This document shows positions 1 through 12,835 of a stretch of DNA of 64,000 bases, in pieces (position 1 is the first letter of the stretch; every line of letters starts with the position of its first letter). Source of the stretch: Lentinula raphanica (Eukaryota; Basidiomycota; Agaricomycetes; Agaricales; Omphalotaceae); the NCBI GenBank assembly GCA_027919835.1, contig JANVFP010000038.1, positions 310,001 to 374,000 on the forward strand, read 5' to 3'. Position numbers and translations under genes: made by a program. The notes beneath the pieces were generated by a model. That model was not told the DNA's origin. It did no database searches and worked only from the letters and a program-made list of their open reading frames with translations.

Positions 1-982
1 AACCCTAAACTTGTCAATCACGGTGGATATAGAGAGCTTCATGAAATGACTGTGGCGGTTATGTCCATGATGTCGGTATCCTATCAGGGAACTTCATCAA
101 GCTCATCATATCATCTTCCGTCAAATGAACTTATCCCGTTGAAATTGGAGAAATCTTGAAACGGCTTAAGGACTTCGTATAGCCTAAGGAAAGATAACAA
201 AGAGATGGCAGTCAGAATATGCAAAATAGCTCGTGCGATGCTACAGCATAGCGGAGATAAAGAAGGATGTGGAAGGAATGCATGATGCTGATGCTGATGG
301 CTATGAGGAATGTTCGTATGAAAGAAGGTAGCACCGTAGGAGATGTGCAGTATGTCGTTGAATTCTAACAGCGACTACGAAACCGACCTGACGGAAAGTT
401 TGATAGTTTATAGTTGTCAGCAGGTAAGGAGATTTCCGACAAATGGGGTTTGCGAGATGGCATGAGAGAAGAAGCTCACGAAGGATTTTGGAGGCGATGT
501 AAGGAATATTATTCCTACCAAGAGTCAATACTTATCATTCGTTCATGAGGGGGGAAGAGATACGAAGAGAATATTTGCTACTCTCGGTCGTTATGCTGCG
601 GTGGACTGCTGAAGATAGAGACGGATGAAAATAAAAAAATTGGAGCACGATAACAAAGCGGCGTTTCGAGATCTCTTGATGTCGATCAAAATTCTCACGG
701 GAGTCAGCCTTGGTCAGCTGAGAAAATTATATAATTAGCCGAAACCGGCCAAGGCACGAGGCCTTACGTAAATTTAGATCTCAGATTCGCAGGGTCAATT
801 TCGTAAATTCATTTTAGGAATTGCGCTTTTGCTCACTTAGACCTTCTTTGTCTGCTTCCCTGAACACGACCAACGACGACGACGAAGCCACTCTCCATAA
901 CACTTAACCATCACTCGTAATCAGCATATAACGACGAAAAGTTACGATTGCTGCTCACTCTTTGGCTCCACGAGCAACGATC
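1..982. other. Intergenic, upstream of PPS1-like gene
   Basis: No gene is supported here. The only long frame on the minus strand (301-528) has no recognisable motif or splice context. The part from about 780 to 982 is CT/AC-rich and is probably the promoter and 5' leader of the following gene. A short GATGCT/GCTGAT microrepeat lies near 283-299. Confidence 0.5.
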
Positions 983-3900
983 ATGTCTGAAATTTACGGC
1001 TTAAACTACGACAAAGCTTTCCTCGATACACTTCCAACCGTTGGCCACTCTTCTTCCAACACTTCATCGTCGTCTCCGTCTTCGATGAGTTCTAATGACA
1101 ACACGAACTCGGTCTCAGCACCATCAATACATACCCTGAGCGCGTCGCAATTCAAAGATCTTCATTATCAGCATATTCTCTCTCATCCTCCAGATTCTAT
1201 ACTCTTTCCATTCTTACACGGCATAGAGGGCGACAATGATGCCCAAAACCTCTTCTTCGCCACTCAAGGGCAACAAGCTATCTTCTGCAATAGGCATGAT
1301 GACAATAAACACCAAGTCAGTCGTGCCCGAGTTCCAAGATATCGGGGTATGATGTGGGTTATATGCGAAGACGACCTTGAGAATCCTGATAAGGATTTAA
1401 GGGTCCTCGTACATCGCCCCAGTAATCTTTCATCCTATGCCTCTTCGGAACATTACGAGGACTCGTCTGACTCTTATTTCGATGATGAAGACGAGCTCGA
1501 CGACGACTATGATGATTCATCCTCGGAGTCCTTCGGTGAACCAGTTTCACCAGACTCGACCACTCCATTCACTAAGGATCCTCTTGTGCGTCCAGCCTCC
1601 TCGACCCAGATGGATCTCGACATTCAGTATAATGATGCCAGTGACGACGTTGATGATCCTCAACACGATTCAGGTGTTGTGGAAATCGTCGGGATTGGTA
1701 CGGACGAGAAACATATGCATCCTGTACAACATCGGTCTATTCAACCTCTGCCTACTCCAATACGCACTACCGACCTTCCCAACTCCCACCACGCTAGATC
1801 CCCAACTACAACGACTACCAGTACCACGTCCGATTTCTCATCTAGTCCCGTCACCGACAGTGGCACAGAACCCTCCACAGCTTTAACAGAGCCTGACTCC
1901 GATGACAGGTGTGTGCCATCTCCTCTCTTGGCGAATACCGATCACTTACCCCATTCATCTCGCAGGTCTTCTTCTTCTCTTCCTTCTTCATGTGAGCAAA
2001 CCGTGAGGCAGACCTCACCCATGCGCATTCCCGGCTCGCACCATCACAAATATACCTCTTCATCTTCCCGTAAATCAACTCCGCCTCCGATCTTGACTTC
2101 CACCTTCCGCGCTTGTGAACTTCTCAGACAAGTTCGTGGATCTGAAACCTCTGCGGACGCAAAACCTCTTTCAGACGACACCGGGAATGGTGACCATGCC
2201 GGTGGAGCGCACTTTGGACAACAACAGCATGGTCTAAACGATCGAAAGTCTAGCCAAGGCGATCACAACGACGATGGGGAATGGGAGTTTGTCCCGCTTC
2301 ATGTACCAGAAGGGATTTCGCTTCGGAATTTTGGGATCCAAGTGGTGAGCTCCGATTTCATTGTAATCGCAGTCGAGATTCGAAGCTCACCGATTGTACG
2401 TGTAGTCTATATTAGCTTCCGTCTCCGACATCATAATCTATTCACCAAACTCCACCGGCGCAGCCCAGTCGGCTCATGCACTTCGGTTGGCTAGAAGATT
2501 CAAACAAGCTGTGGACAGGAAAAGAAGGGAAAGAGTATGTGATGACGGCGGTTGGTACCCTGATCATTGGCTTATTTGCGTTCTCATCACTCTTTTGCTT
2601 TTGACAGCTTCACCGGATATCTCCTCGAACCAATCTACTGGAGAATCTGACGCACACGATGACACCCCTCTGCACTACAACGTTTTCTTGCTCGACGCTA
2701 ACGCTGATGACATCAGGCGTGAGATTCCTCATCTCATCGTCAAACTGTGTCCCGAAGGAGAAGTCCCTGGAAGTTTAGGAGCTACGGCAGCTGCACCTTC
2801 CCAGCCCGACTTCTCGTCCACTTTCCATCACGACGAAGACGGGGATGCTGTCATGATCGAGAACCACGATGAGTCTGCTTCCAATCTTCCAACCGTCTAT
2901 TCATCCAGAACCAAGACACCTCCAAACACGGTTGATTTTGCCCAACGGGAGAAAGACGAGATGCGTGACTTGACCAGAGCCTCGGAAATCGTTTCCATAT
3001 TTCCTCACGAGCATCCTCTCAAATATCTCAATCCTGATCCGTTACATCCTTCTGTTCACGTGCAGCCTTCCTCGCACCATATCCCAACTTCGGCCGGGGA
3101 CGAGATTGATCTTAGTAACACGAAGACGTTCTGGGACGCTTCTGTTGGCCAGATCTATCTCGGGAATGCGAACGACGTACCGCTTCCTGTTAATGGAATG
3201 GGTGACTTCGGGGAATTGGATCCCAGATGGGACGGCCATGACAGCGTCGAGAAGGGCGTTTATCCACCGGGAAACTCACCTGACCATGGTTATGGCTACG
3301 ATATCTGTATTGAGTGTCACGAGCTAGCACCGTTTCCTACTCTCGCTCATTTAAAGGCGTCAGAAGAGAAGGTGGCTTCGCTGGAGCAGAGGTGGAAAGA
3401 TCAGGTTGAGTTGTCGAAGAAGGAGAAGGGTGAGTATCAGGAAAGTTATGTTCTCCCTCCTAGGCCTCCACCACATCCCAATGCGATCATCCATCTTCCT
3501 ATGCCCAGCTCTCCTCCTGTCAACGCAGGGACGATGAGTGCGCTTATGCCTGTTATCAGGTTTTTACAAAAGTGCCTTGTCCCTACGGAGGATATAGAGA
3601 TCGTTCACGAGCCACCTCCATCGGAATCCTTACCTTCAATAGACGCGTCGCAGACTGGGTCTGGCGAGCTTTCGAACGAGAACAGTCCAAAATCTCGGCG
3701 CTGGTCATCTGTATCGTCGTTGATTCCTTCTTTCCCCGGTTTCCCAACACAATCCAACGCTGTCCATCAACCGCCTTCCCCATCATCTTCTCCTACAACG
3801 TCCACTTCCCGTGTCAGGTCCATGACATCTCCGGCTCCACCATCTAACCTTCGTCAACAATTACAGAATCCATCCTCGCATTCCCGGCACACGTCTCTCT

Positions 3901-5501
3901 CCTACCTCTCTTCCTCTGCACACGTCTCGCCTTTCCCTTGGTCTCGTCCTCTCAAAATCTTGTTGTACTCTGCTGATGGCTACACCGAGTCCTCAGTCCC
4001 TGCACTTTGCCTACTGATGGCGATGAAGGGCTTGAGCTTGCCGCGCGCTTACCTCGAGCTCCAAGTCTCCAAACGTCGAAGTTTCTTTGTCTACCAAGCC
4101 GATCTAGGTTTACTCAGGAAAGTCGAGAACTTTTTAGACGACGAGAGGAGGATTTGGAAAGAGGAAAGTCAAAAGGAAGAGAAACGGCTCAGGTTGGAGA
4201 GGGAGAGGCTGGATAGGTTGAACAATAACAAGGAACAGCATGGAGGTGAATTGGCTTCGACCCTCTTCAACGGGAACGTAAATGGTCTTGGATTCGGTTT
4301 CACTGCACATATAAATCACTATCGTCCCTGGAGTGCAGACAACTCAACAGCAGACTCTCCCAAGCAGGCGTTGCCACCAACTCGTACACGACCAACTGCG
4401 AAGAGCGTTTCCTTTGCTCGATCTCCATATTCTATATCTACGAACGACACACGCAATGGCCAGGGAACTTCAAGCGACATTCCCTCGCAGCACGATCTCG
4501 CTTCTATGTCTGTCGGTACAGGCGGTTTCAAGGGCAGCGCTACTCTTCCGATGTCTTCTTCTGCCCCCAGTTCTTCGATGACTTCACTTGATGGGACCGG
4601 TGAGACCTCATTGACAGCCGCTATATCGGGAAGGACGAGAAGACCCAGAGCTAGTACAAGCCCGTGGTTGCCTAGTCTTTTCGGAGGTGATCACCAGTCG
4701 TGGTTCAATGATCCGAGGTTCGACGGAAGCTTCCCAAGCAGAGTGCTACCGTTCTTATACTTGGGAAATCTGTAAGCCGGTATAGTCTATAACATGAATT
4801 TATGCTGATCGTTTCTGTAGGGCTCATGCTTCGAATGTGTACATGCTCCAAGCTCTGGGCATCACCCATGTTGTTTCTGTCGGTGAATGCGCGCTCGTCC
4901 CTCCCGATTCGCACAACGCTCGAGGCCGTGATTCTCCTCATCTCAACCATATTCAAGGATCCAATCATTTCATCCCGAGCAAGTCTTCGTCTCATCAAGG
5001 CTCTCTATGGATAGAAGAACGAGCTGGTCGAATCAAAGTCCTCGATATTCAAGGCGTTTGTGATGATGGGATCGACACTTTAGAACCTCAACTGGAGCCT
5101 ATCTGTGATTGGATTGATCAGGCCCGACAAGAAGGTGGGCAGGTCCTAGTTCATTGTCGTGTCGGTGTCTCCCGCAGTGCGACCGTTACCGTGAGTGCAT
5201 TGATTAACTGCCCGTGAGTCTGTCAATCATTACTGATGTCCATTCCAAGATTGCCTATGTCATGAAACATCTTTCCCTTCCTCTTGTCGACGCATATCTG
5301 ATCGTTCGTTCTCGGCGTCTTTCGGTTCTCATCCAGCCGAACATGCGTCTCCTTTACAATCTTCTTGGTTGGGAAATCAAGTTGGCCAAGGAACGCGCTG
5401 GGAATGACGATGAGAAATTGAGAAAGGAGCTTTCGTGCGCTCTGAGTTGGCCTTTCCTTGCCAAGGAAGTCCATGCACTGAACGAAAAGTACCTTCGTTA
5501 A
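983..5501 (+). CDS. PPS1-like dual-specificity protein phosphatase
   Basis: Predicted dual-specificity (Tyr/Ser/Thr) phosphatase of the fungal PPS1 type; yeast Pps1 acts around S phase. The catalytic P-loop HCRVGVSRS lies at about 5152-5178, preceded by the usual RVLPFLYLGNL and LQALGITHVVSVGE strands, and followed by AYLIVRSRR and IQPNMRLLYNL. Upstream, the blocks SDIIIYSPNS, ARRFKQAVDRK and FWDASVGQIYLGNANDVP resemble the non-catalytic N-terminal part of this family. Exons: 983 to about 2344, then a short exon ending at 2535, 2608-4771, 4821-5190 and 5250-5501. The first junction (acceptor near 2415 or 2468) could not be resolved in phase. The protein would be about 1,400 residues, far longer than yeast Pps1, because of long Ser/Pro-rich, probably disordered stretches. 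The ATG at 983 is the first Met in frame (MSEIYGLNYDKAF). Confidence 0.85.
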
Positions 5502-6040
5502 ACTTTGTGCTAATCGTCCTCGCCATCTCGTATGTATCTTGTTCTCCGACACCATTGTCATATCCTCTTCCTGTCTTGCTGCCTCACTCCACTAGTGGAA
5601 TATTCCTCAGTGGCGATTATCCTAATCAGCTGTATTTCACTGTACCGTATCTCATTCTGTGTACTTCACACCCCTCCTCTTTCCCGTTTTGCATTCTCTT
5701 GTCACATCTCTCCCTTCTCCAGCAATCCCAAATAGTCTCGACCTGTAGTTTTATCGTTCTCGTCCTAGTTTATAAACTGTACTTGTGTAACAGCTTTTCA
5801 AGATATATCTCCAGGCAGTAAATACATAGCTTGTACCAGGAGAAGATGTATGAATCCCAAGTTTAAGTCCTCGAAAATGATGGGAATGCGACTACGTTCC
5901 TCAATGACTCGTTGGAAGTTCCTCGTTGCAGTTGCTCGTGTCAAGCCGGTCATATTTTGCATTTTCGCAAAAGTCCACAACTCTTCGAATGGGTAGGCAT
6001 GAGCCTACTTTGAGCATTACAAAGACTGGTCATTTTACAA
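5502..6040. other. Convergent intergenic region
   Basis: Shared 3' flank of the phosphatase gene (+) and the small secreted-protein gene (-). It is pyrimidine-rich, with no supported gene or repeat. Confidence 0.5.
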
Positions 6041-6715
6041 CTACATATTGCGCCGATCTATCCATACTGAGGATCCATAGTAGAATTCCACTCTGCATCC
6101 ATGCGGCAGACCATCTTGGCATTTCGGGATCCCCGCGACAAAGAAGAGGATAGTACCATCAGGTAATGGAGCCTCTACGGCGGGCGTTTTTAGGAATCGA
6201 AGGTTTAGGGACTCAGAGTCTTCCGAGTCTTCAACCGTTCCGCCCGTGTGCACATCGGATGGGCGGTGTGGGTCGCTGTAACGATCCAACTCGAAAAACT
6301 CCCAGATCGCCTTTATGTGCAGGAACCCGGTTACGATGGACACGGAGGCTTCGTGGCTTTCGGCTGGAGGGGGATTCGGTGGGAGACGAATGTAAATGGT
6401 TTGCTTGATACTGGGCTTCCTGGATGGCCCTTGCACTGGCACATGTACTACTGTCATTGGCTTTGGCACGCGCGCACCGGATCGAAGATTGTATCTCTAT
6501 TGGTAAGTCGTAAGCATCAGCTTCGGATACAGGAAATCGATGAGGAGTCAGGCCTCGAGACCCACTGGAGACGTCGCTCCACCCTGCGATGGCTACTACC
6601 CGAGTCAACATCAAAATTTTCTACAAGGAATTGGTGGACTTACTGCAGGCGCTGCGTCAACATAGATAAGACTGAGAAGACCGAGAGTGATCAAGGAGGA
6701 TATGCGCATTGGCAT
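6041..6715 (-). CDS. Small secreted protein, unknown family
   Basis: Not recognised. Three exons give about 181 residues: 6644-6715, a tiny exon of 18 nt next to the acceptor that follows, and 6041-6496. The first exon encodes a signal peptide (MPMRISSLITLGLLSLIYVD then AAPA), which argues for secretion. The start was chosen because this ATG gives the signal peptide; introns GTAAGT..CAG and GTGGGT..TAG keep phase 0. The mature part contains RYNLRSG and a Pro-rich run (RLPPNPPP), with two cysteines near the C-terminus and no membrane segment. A longer-looking frame on the plus strand (6248-6751) is taken as its antisense shadow. Could be an effector-like or cell-wall protein; no function is claimed. 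Confidence 0.6.
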
Positions 6716-7185
6716 CGGCAATATAGCTGGGATTCAATAGAAGATGTTTAGTCCTAGAGGACTATCTATCGTATCTTGGGCTGAGCGAAGATATCGACGA
6801 TAGGACATGGTTGCTTGCACGTACGAAAAGCTTCCGGACCAGCAAAGACGAGTTGGAGACCTGAAGAGTAAGTTAGGAGCTTGACCAGCAAGCTCAGATA
6901 TCGAAACACAACTGAGGGGGGTGGGGGAAGAAGAAAAAGACTCAAGAGAGAGATTTATCCAAAATCCTGAGACGGTTCAAAGATTGATATCACAGCTTCA
7001 GTTATGGTATCCGCGGCTTCGTACTATAAACTCATCCTGGCCCGTCATTCAGCTTACTAAGTACTTACCAGGTACATGATTAGAAGCTCCTAGAGTCGTA
7101 GAGAGCAGTCATTGATGAGCTCGAGGGTATATAACAGAAAACATTAGAGTATTTTACAACTATATATTGCTGCCATCAATGGCTG
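6716..7185. other. Intergenic
   Basis: Lies upstream of the secreted-protein gene and downstream of the mucin-like gene. It contains a G-rich tract near 6913-6926 followed by an A-rich tract. No gene supported. Confidence 0.5.
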
Positions 7186-8565
7186 TTAACCTTCGAGTAT
7201 CTCGTGTTCTCTGTAACTCGGAGGCCGCGCGGCATCGAAAATTTCCCGCATATCCCTGGCATTACTGTTCAAGGGAACGGCGCGGTCCAGATGGCTAGTA
7301 GACGATGAAGAACCTGAGCCTTTTGATGGGGGTATCCGTTTATAGTCGTGTGAGTCAGAAGACGATGAAGTAGGAGGTATACCAGCATGTCTGCGAGGGG
7401 TATGAGCGGTATAGTAGTAAGGAATGGTGACAGATTTTTGTTTTCCCGCGGCATGTCCTCTACGTCGTCGCCGAAAGTAACAATAAAGACCTAATGAGAT
7501 GAACAGTATGAGAAGCCCGACACCAATGGAAACACCTATGATTGTGTCTGTGTTTGGTTTTGAAGAAGTGGAGGGAGAAGAGGGAGAAGACAACGGATGG
7601 GAGACACTAGAGGGTGGAACTTCTGGGAACGAAGATGACGATGGTGTTACGGAAGAGACATCCAAGCTCGAGCTTGAATAAGGAGCAGCTCAGCTTTGAA
7701 TACAAGGCAAGATGAAGTACTTACCTAGTTATAGAAAGAGGTAAGCTAGAAGCCGACTCGGATGTTGTAGGTGATTGCATGGAGCTCGATGATGAACTCC
7801 TACTGGTAGTCGAGGTCAATGTAGGTGATTGCGCCGTGCTGGATGATGTGCTTCAATAAGAAGTTCAATCAATGATCAAATGCGACGATGAACCCTTTTG
7901 AATCTACCTTTGCGTCGAACTCGATGCTCTAGTGGAATAACCATGACGTTGATATCAAACTTCAATCGTGAGTGAAAGGCATACCGACTAACAGTCAGTG
8001 TACTAGACGGCGTAGGAGACAGCGGTGCGGTGGTAGGCACGGACTGGTCTTGCACAGTAACCATTGTTGTAAAAAATGTCCCATTCCTAGCACATTCAGA
8101 AAGTGTCAGCACTGTCGAACTTTTCCCACTTTGTGACACATACTCTGTGGTCGGGGTATTACTGTAAGCAGCTATTGTGTACAATCTGTAAAGTAAGATG
8201 AGTAAGTCTGATCACTTAACTGGTATCTGACACACGTACCCTACGAAAGGTAGACCATCGACCAAGGTACTTCCGGATGAGTTGTAAAACCCATACCATA
8301 GAAGGAAGCCATCCTCTCCTTGCACTTCGACCGCAAAGGTGTTGTCTGGGGTTTCTCCTTCAACATATGTCCAACTCAGATCAAACGTCTGGTTCACGCC
8401 TACGGGAGAACTTGGATTAAGAAAGAATTGAAACGACCATACTGGCTCGACAAGCAGAATGCTGTAAATGCTTGCACGGAAGCAATGTGTATATGTCAGT
8501 GAGGATCCTTCGAGTCGTGGAATCGCTCACAAGAATGCACCCGTTAGCATTGGGTATGGATGCAT
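7186..8565 (-). CDS. Mucin-like single-pass membrane protein
   Basis: Six exons: 8531-8565, 8240-8461, 7985-8185, 7908-7928, about 7725-7850 and 7186 to about 7674. The N-terminus (MHPYPMLTGAFFILLVEPVW) is a signal peptide. An extracellular domain with NQTFDLSWTY and LWYGFYNSSGS follows, then a Ser/Thr/Pro-rich stalk (likely O-glycosylated), a membrane segment (IIGVSIGVGLLILFISLGLY), an Arg cluster (FRRRRRG) that fixes the C-terminus inside, and a Ser-rich tail ending RPPSYREHEILEG. The layout resembles fungal wall-stress sensors of the Mid2/Wsc kind, but I see no WSC cysteine pattern, so this is analogy only. Intron phases agree through the first three junctions; the Ser-rich exons are less certain. 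Confidence 0.65.
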
Positions 8566-9265
8566 GTTGAGATAGCGCTTGGTCAGGGACAAACGAGATG
8601 GACAGATGTAACGGGGAGAGCAGTGAGTTCACTGCCTGCGACAAATAAAGCTCAGCACTTGGTTGATGCCGAAAGGAAAAAACTCTGGGACTTTCTACGC
8701 GTCTTTTCGGGAGCAAGATACCATCGTGCATAGGTCGTTGAACATCTCGACTGATGACTGATTTATTTTAGAACCTGATGAGCACAAAGTGTGCATCTCC
8801 TGTCGCCTCCTGTCGCATGATCCAACCACCTTGAGGCTGTGCAAAGTAGACCTGCAGTGAAGAGGGCTCAGAGGTATGCAATGGATGCTGTGAACCCGTT
8901 TGAGTCTGAACCGCACCCATTAGATATATCCTGACGATAAGCGATTCTTAATTGAGGCGCTTCCAAAGTACAGGCGAGCATTGAATCTGATGCCAACACG
9001 GTCGAAAACAAGCTGGTTGTACAGGGGACCAGATATCATGATTGTGCCGTCAATCAGTGCGCGATGGGAGTAACTGAGGTACAGCATTGACTGGGCCTGG
9101 AGTTATTCTGATGGCTCTCGTGCTATGACTTAGTGAAGCGGCAAGTCGTTGATCTGAACTCTGGAATCCAAAAATCCATGAAAGTATTGGGATTGGAAAG
9201 CGACAACAGAATACAGAATCACACACTCGTCATCAAGCATAATCTGTGGCAGGTGCAAGTGTAAA
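8566..9265. other. Intergenic
   Basis: About 0.7 kb upstream of the mucin-like gene and downstream of the epimerase gene. Short frames on both strands lack motifs. No repeat seen. Confidence 0.45.
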
Positions 9266-11038
9266 TCAGTGTGCAGGCTGCTTGAACCTCACATCACATC
9301 GGACATAGTTATGATACACCTCATCCGAAGTCAACAAAGTGTCGTTCCCATCCTTGTTTGCGGGATCCAGGAATGCGGCTAGAGTGTCATGAAACTCCAA
9401 GAAAGCAGCGGCTACAGGAAGAAAGGGAATCAACCGCAGTACTAGAAGAAGATTGAAACGACGTACTGCCTGGCACATAACCATCACCGTGGTCTTTGAT
9501 ACCTGACCCGCCGTGAATCTTCTTTCGCGCACCTATGGCAGGGTTTGCCCAAGCGTTCGAGTAGAACATCGCTCCGTCCTCTGAGAGTTCGGTCAATTAA
9601 GGAGCTCATCTGTGAAAGCCTGTGCACGCCACTTACGATTCGTTTCAAAAACCAGTTTAAGCCCAGACTTATCTGATGAAAGCTCGACGACCGGTTCGGG
9701 TCTGATACCTCTGGGCGTGCCACTGGGGTTTAATAAGTCCCCGAGCAAATCTAGTTGTGGCTTGAAGTCCGAACTAGGAAAACGCTTGGGTGTTTCCACT
9801 GTGCGAGGAGCGAACATGTAGTAATCATCTATGGGATTCCAAGTGAACAGACATTGTCAGAAAGTTTTGGCAAGACAAGAGGAAGAAGTTGAAGAAGCCT
9901 CACCGTAACCCAGCTTGGGATATTTATCTCCTATCTTCTGACCTTCATGAAGATGCTCGGTAGCATCGGATACCTGGATATAGTTTCCAGTGTTCAAGCT
10001 ATCTGTGTCTCGCGCTACTATTCGATCTGCCTGAAGCCAATGATATTAGATTTATGATGAGGGATAGCTAGTTATAGTACCTTGATGGTGATATTGTGGT
10101 TCTTGACGGAAAGGGTGTTTTCACCCTTGAGACTTGCTTCGAGATTGAATCCCCAGTGCTACAAACCATCCAAATCGATATATGAAATCATACATCGGGT
10201 AAGGCCGCTCACCTGAGTAAGATTAACCGGTGTGACTCCTTTATCCACTTTCGCCCTATACACATACAATATACTTCCCAAATCCCACTCTGCACCAGCA
10301 GCAGAGTCTCCTGGCTTGACGTATTTGCGTTCTTGCTCCGCTGGAGGGATAAGGGCAATCAAAACTTCCGTCGTCAGGGTTCCAGGGTAGCCTTGATCTC
10401 CGTCAGGAGATACTAAACGGAATATCCCGTGGGAGGTCGCTGCTGAGAGTGGTGGAAGATGGGCGAGTTCCGCTTCGGTGAAGAGCGTTGGAGGTGACTC
10501 TGGAGTGAGGAGGGTCCAGGGAAGAGAATCAAAACCGACTGGACCACCATGCAAGGAGACTCGAGAGCCCTCTTTTGAGTTTGATTGAGATAGCAGAAAT
10601 GAGTATGCAGCCACGGTGCCAATTATACCTCAAAATAAGATTGCGTACCATTGAGCTTCGCGACAACCTCGGCTTTGACACCATTTCGCTCGATCTTATG
10701 TGCTCCAACAGGAATACGGTTAGCGTAACGGCCGATGATAGTATTGGTGTATTTCTGGGTAATGTGGCCACGAGGGTCTTCTGGACCAATGACGATGTCG
10801 TGCGTCTGTGTATTGATACGAATGAGCCAGGAAATTGGGAGAGAATGAACCACATACTCTCCCATCGGCCTGGACGAAGACACGGTGAAAGGTCAGACCG
10901 AACGGTAGGATCTAGAAGCGGACATTGGACAAACTGTTAGTACGATCTGATGAACGAGCGAGAGCTCGGAGCTACCTCCACTGCAAGGGAAGGTGCAAGC
11001 GATGGAAGCGTTAGCAATACAGGTTCGAACTCGGACAT
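9266..11038 (-). CDS. Aldose 1-epimerase (galactose mutarotase) family protein
   Basis: Predicted cytosolic enzyme that interconverts the alpha and beta anomers of hexoses such as galactose and glucose. At least seven exons can be linked in frame. In order: MSEFEPVLLTLPSLAPS, LPFGLTFHRVFVQADGR, HDIVIGPEDPRGH, YTNTIIGRYANRIPVG, SLHGGPVGFD, NLTQ/HWGFNLEAS, DDYYMFAPRTVE and AAFLEFHD. SLHGG matches the first family His motif, HWGFNL occupies the place of the second (usually NHTYFNL), DDYY the Asp region and FLEFHD the catalytic Glu region. No signal peptide is seen. The protein ends VRCDVRFKQPAH, as is common in basidiomycete members. The start is the first ATG upstream of the conserved region. 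Confidence 0.85.
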
Positions 11039-11775
11039 TGAGGTAGCTTGGAGATAGCGTTGAAGTTTTACGATGTGGTGCTTTTATAGTCGGACGTTTT
11101 GCGGAAGTCAGGAGGACAGACAATCGATATGTCGGCCCGTAATATCTTATCTCTCAAAGTTTAGTGGAAGAGCAGGACCTGGTCAAGGAGTCAGATGTGT
11201 TCTCATGAGCCAAATGAAGTACTGACTGTCACTTAGCAGATGCCAGAGAGAGACAACGACGCCGGAATATTCTCGCTATATAATCCCGTGTTACAGTGGA
11301 GTTGATTATAGGACCGTGATTGCGATTGTGATATTTGTTGTCGCGCATATAAGGACAGAATCTCTGATAATGAGATTGCAGGAGATGAACGTTGACGTTG
11401 AACGTGAAGAACTTGAAGAACGTTGACAGCCGAGGCCCGAATTGTTCAACAAGATTAGGGTTAGGGTCTGTGTTAGGCGCCACAGGGCGCCACGGTGTGA
11501 GCGCTTTAGGAATTAGCGCCTTTCAAGTTTTGGCAACCAACCTCCAACTTCAAACTCCAGAGCTTCAGTCCTATCCTCACTGTTTCTACTCTTCGTCAAT
11601 CTCAGTCATAAGGCCTTGCTCAACAATGCACTCAACAGACAAAAAGTGTCCCAGTTCTGGAAACAATGGCGAAGTCAAGTGACGTTCTTCGCTCAGCTCT
11701 CGGGACATAAAATCAGAGCATCAAGCTCAGAACAGGCGAAATGAAAATAATGCAGGGCTAAGCGAAAACACTAGA
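11039..11775. other. Intergenic
   Basis: Contains the epimerase promoter side and the 3' side of the NmrA gene. A short GGCGCCACAGGGCGCCAC direct repeat lies at about 11475-11493. No gene supported. Confidence 0.45.
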
Positions 11776-12835
11776 CTAGAAAGTGCTTTCAATCGTTTGC
11801 CACACATGTCCTTCCCACAACTTGTTCGCGCTTCCAGTCGCTCCCTCTAATACTTTCTCACTCTTATGATCCCATCCAGTGACAGCCATACCTTCCTCTA
11901 TATGGCTTTGCAGAAACGCCTTGAAACTTTGTTCCTCCCTCGAGCTTCCTGGAATCAACTCTTCTCGAGGCACGGTAACGACCGGCTTGTTGACTACTCG
12001 TGCAAATTGGCGCAGAGTGATTTGTTGACCTTGGATTCTGAGACAGGCGTTCACCAGTTCTGGCGAATCAAGGGATAACGAGGTAAGGACATGGGCAACG
12101 AAACCTAGCCAGAAATCGATGTTTGTTAAACCATGCTTAATTGATAGATATACGGAAACGACCAACCTCCAATGTCTTCTTGACTTGTCACGGAGAAGGG
12201 AGTGTCTCCTTTTCCCTGGATATGAACGTTTCCATCCAAGTCGCTTCCTACGACCCAAGGAACATAGCCCATGAACAGACCCGTCTACGGTCCTGTTATT
12301 AGAAATCTGCCTTAGAATCGAGCAACTAGTATCACTTACGAAGAAACGAGTGTAAGGTAAACCCAATCTTCGTGAGATACTCTACGAACAGTTTGTTGAG
12401 TGATCTTTCCTAGAAGATAACACGTTACCCACCAGCTACGCCGTCCTTAACTGCAAATATATTCTTTTCCCCTTTCTCCTTCGCCCCCTCAGTAGGCGAC
12501 CCCCACTCGGACGGAACGAACAACTTCACCGTTCCACTGGCCTTGGCTGCATCTGCCAGAGCGTACTGGGCTTTATATCCCGGCGGTGGAAGCGCAGAGA
12601 CCACGACTTCAGTCGAATGCTCCTTGAATATAGCTGTGAGAGTATCAATGTCGGTGTAATCAACGGGGATCCTAGATGCAGCGGACAGCTCCGCGGGCAG
12701 ATCTCTAGTCTTTGACTCGGGTCGAGTTAAGACAATCACAGTTGGATGATTGGGATTGTTCAGAAAGGCTCTGAGGATTGGGGTACCTATGGCACCGACA
12801 CCGACAAGAGCAATAGATCTTTTCGAGATAGACAT
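11776..12835 (-). CDS. NmrA-like / isoflavone-reductase-like NAD(P)-binding protein, copy 1
   Basis: Short-chain, Rossmann-fold protein of the NmrA/isoflavone reductase group. The N-terminus IALVGVGAIGTPILRAF carries the GxGxxG dinucleotide motif; further blocks are VDYTDIDTLT, EVVVSALPPPGY, LFVPSEWG, KIGLPYTRFF, GLFMGYVPWVVGSDLDG and SANKLWEGHVWQ. Four exons are visible; the first junction uses a GTGGGT donor so that the frame runs into EYLTKIG. The start at 12835 (MSISKRS) is preferred over an upstream in-frame ATG at 12883, because it matches the start of the neighbouring paralogue. Substrate unknown; these proteins are either reductases of small aromatic compounds or redox sensors. Tandem with a second copy at 13404-14475. 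Confidence 0.8.

Noticed and set aside
1..10. AACCCTAAAC at the very start, resembling a telomere repeat
   Set aside because: Only about one and a half units with no array behind it; it is followed at once by ordinary sequence.
6248..6751. 167-codon plus-strand frame
   Set aside because: Antisense to a spliced minus-strand gene with a signal peptide and phase-consistent introns; the plus frame has no motif and Trp/His-rich composition typical of a shadow frame.
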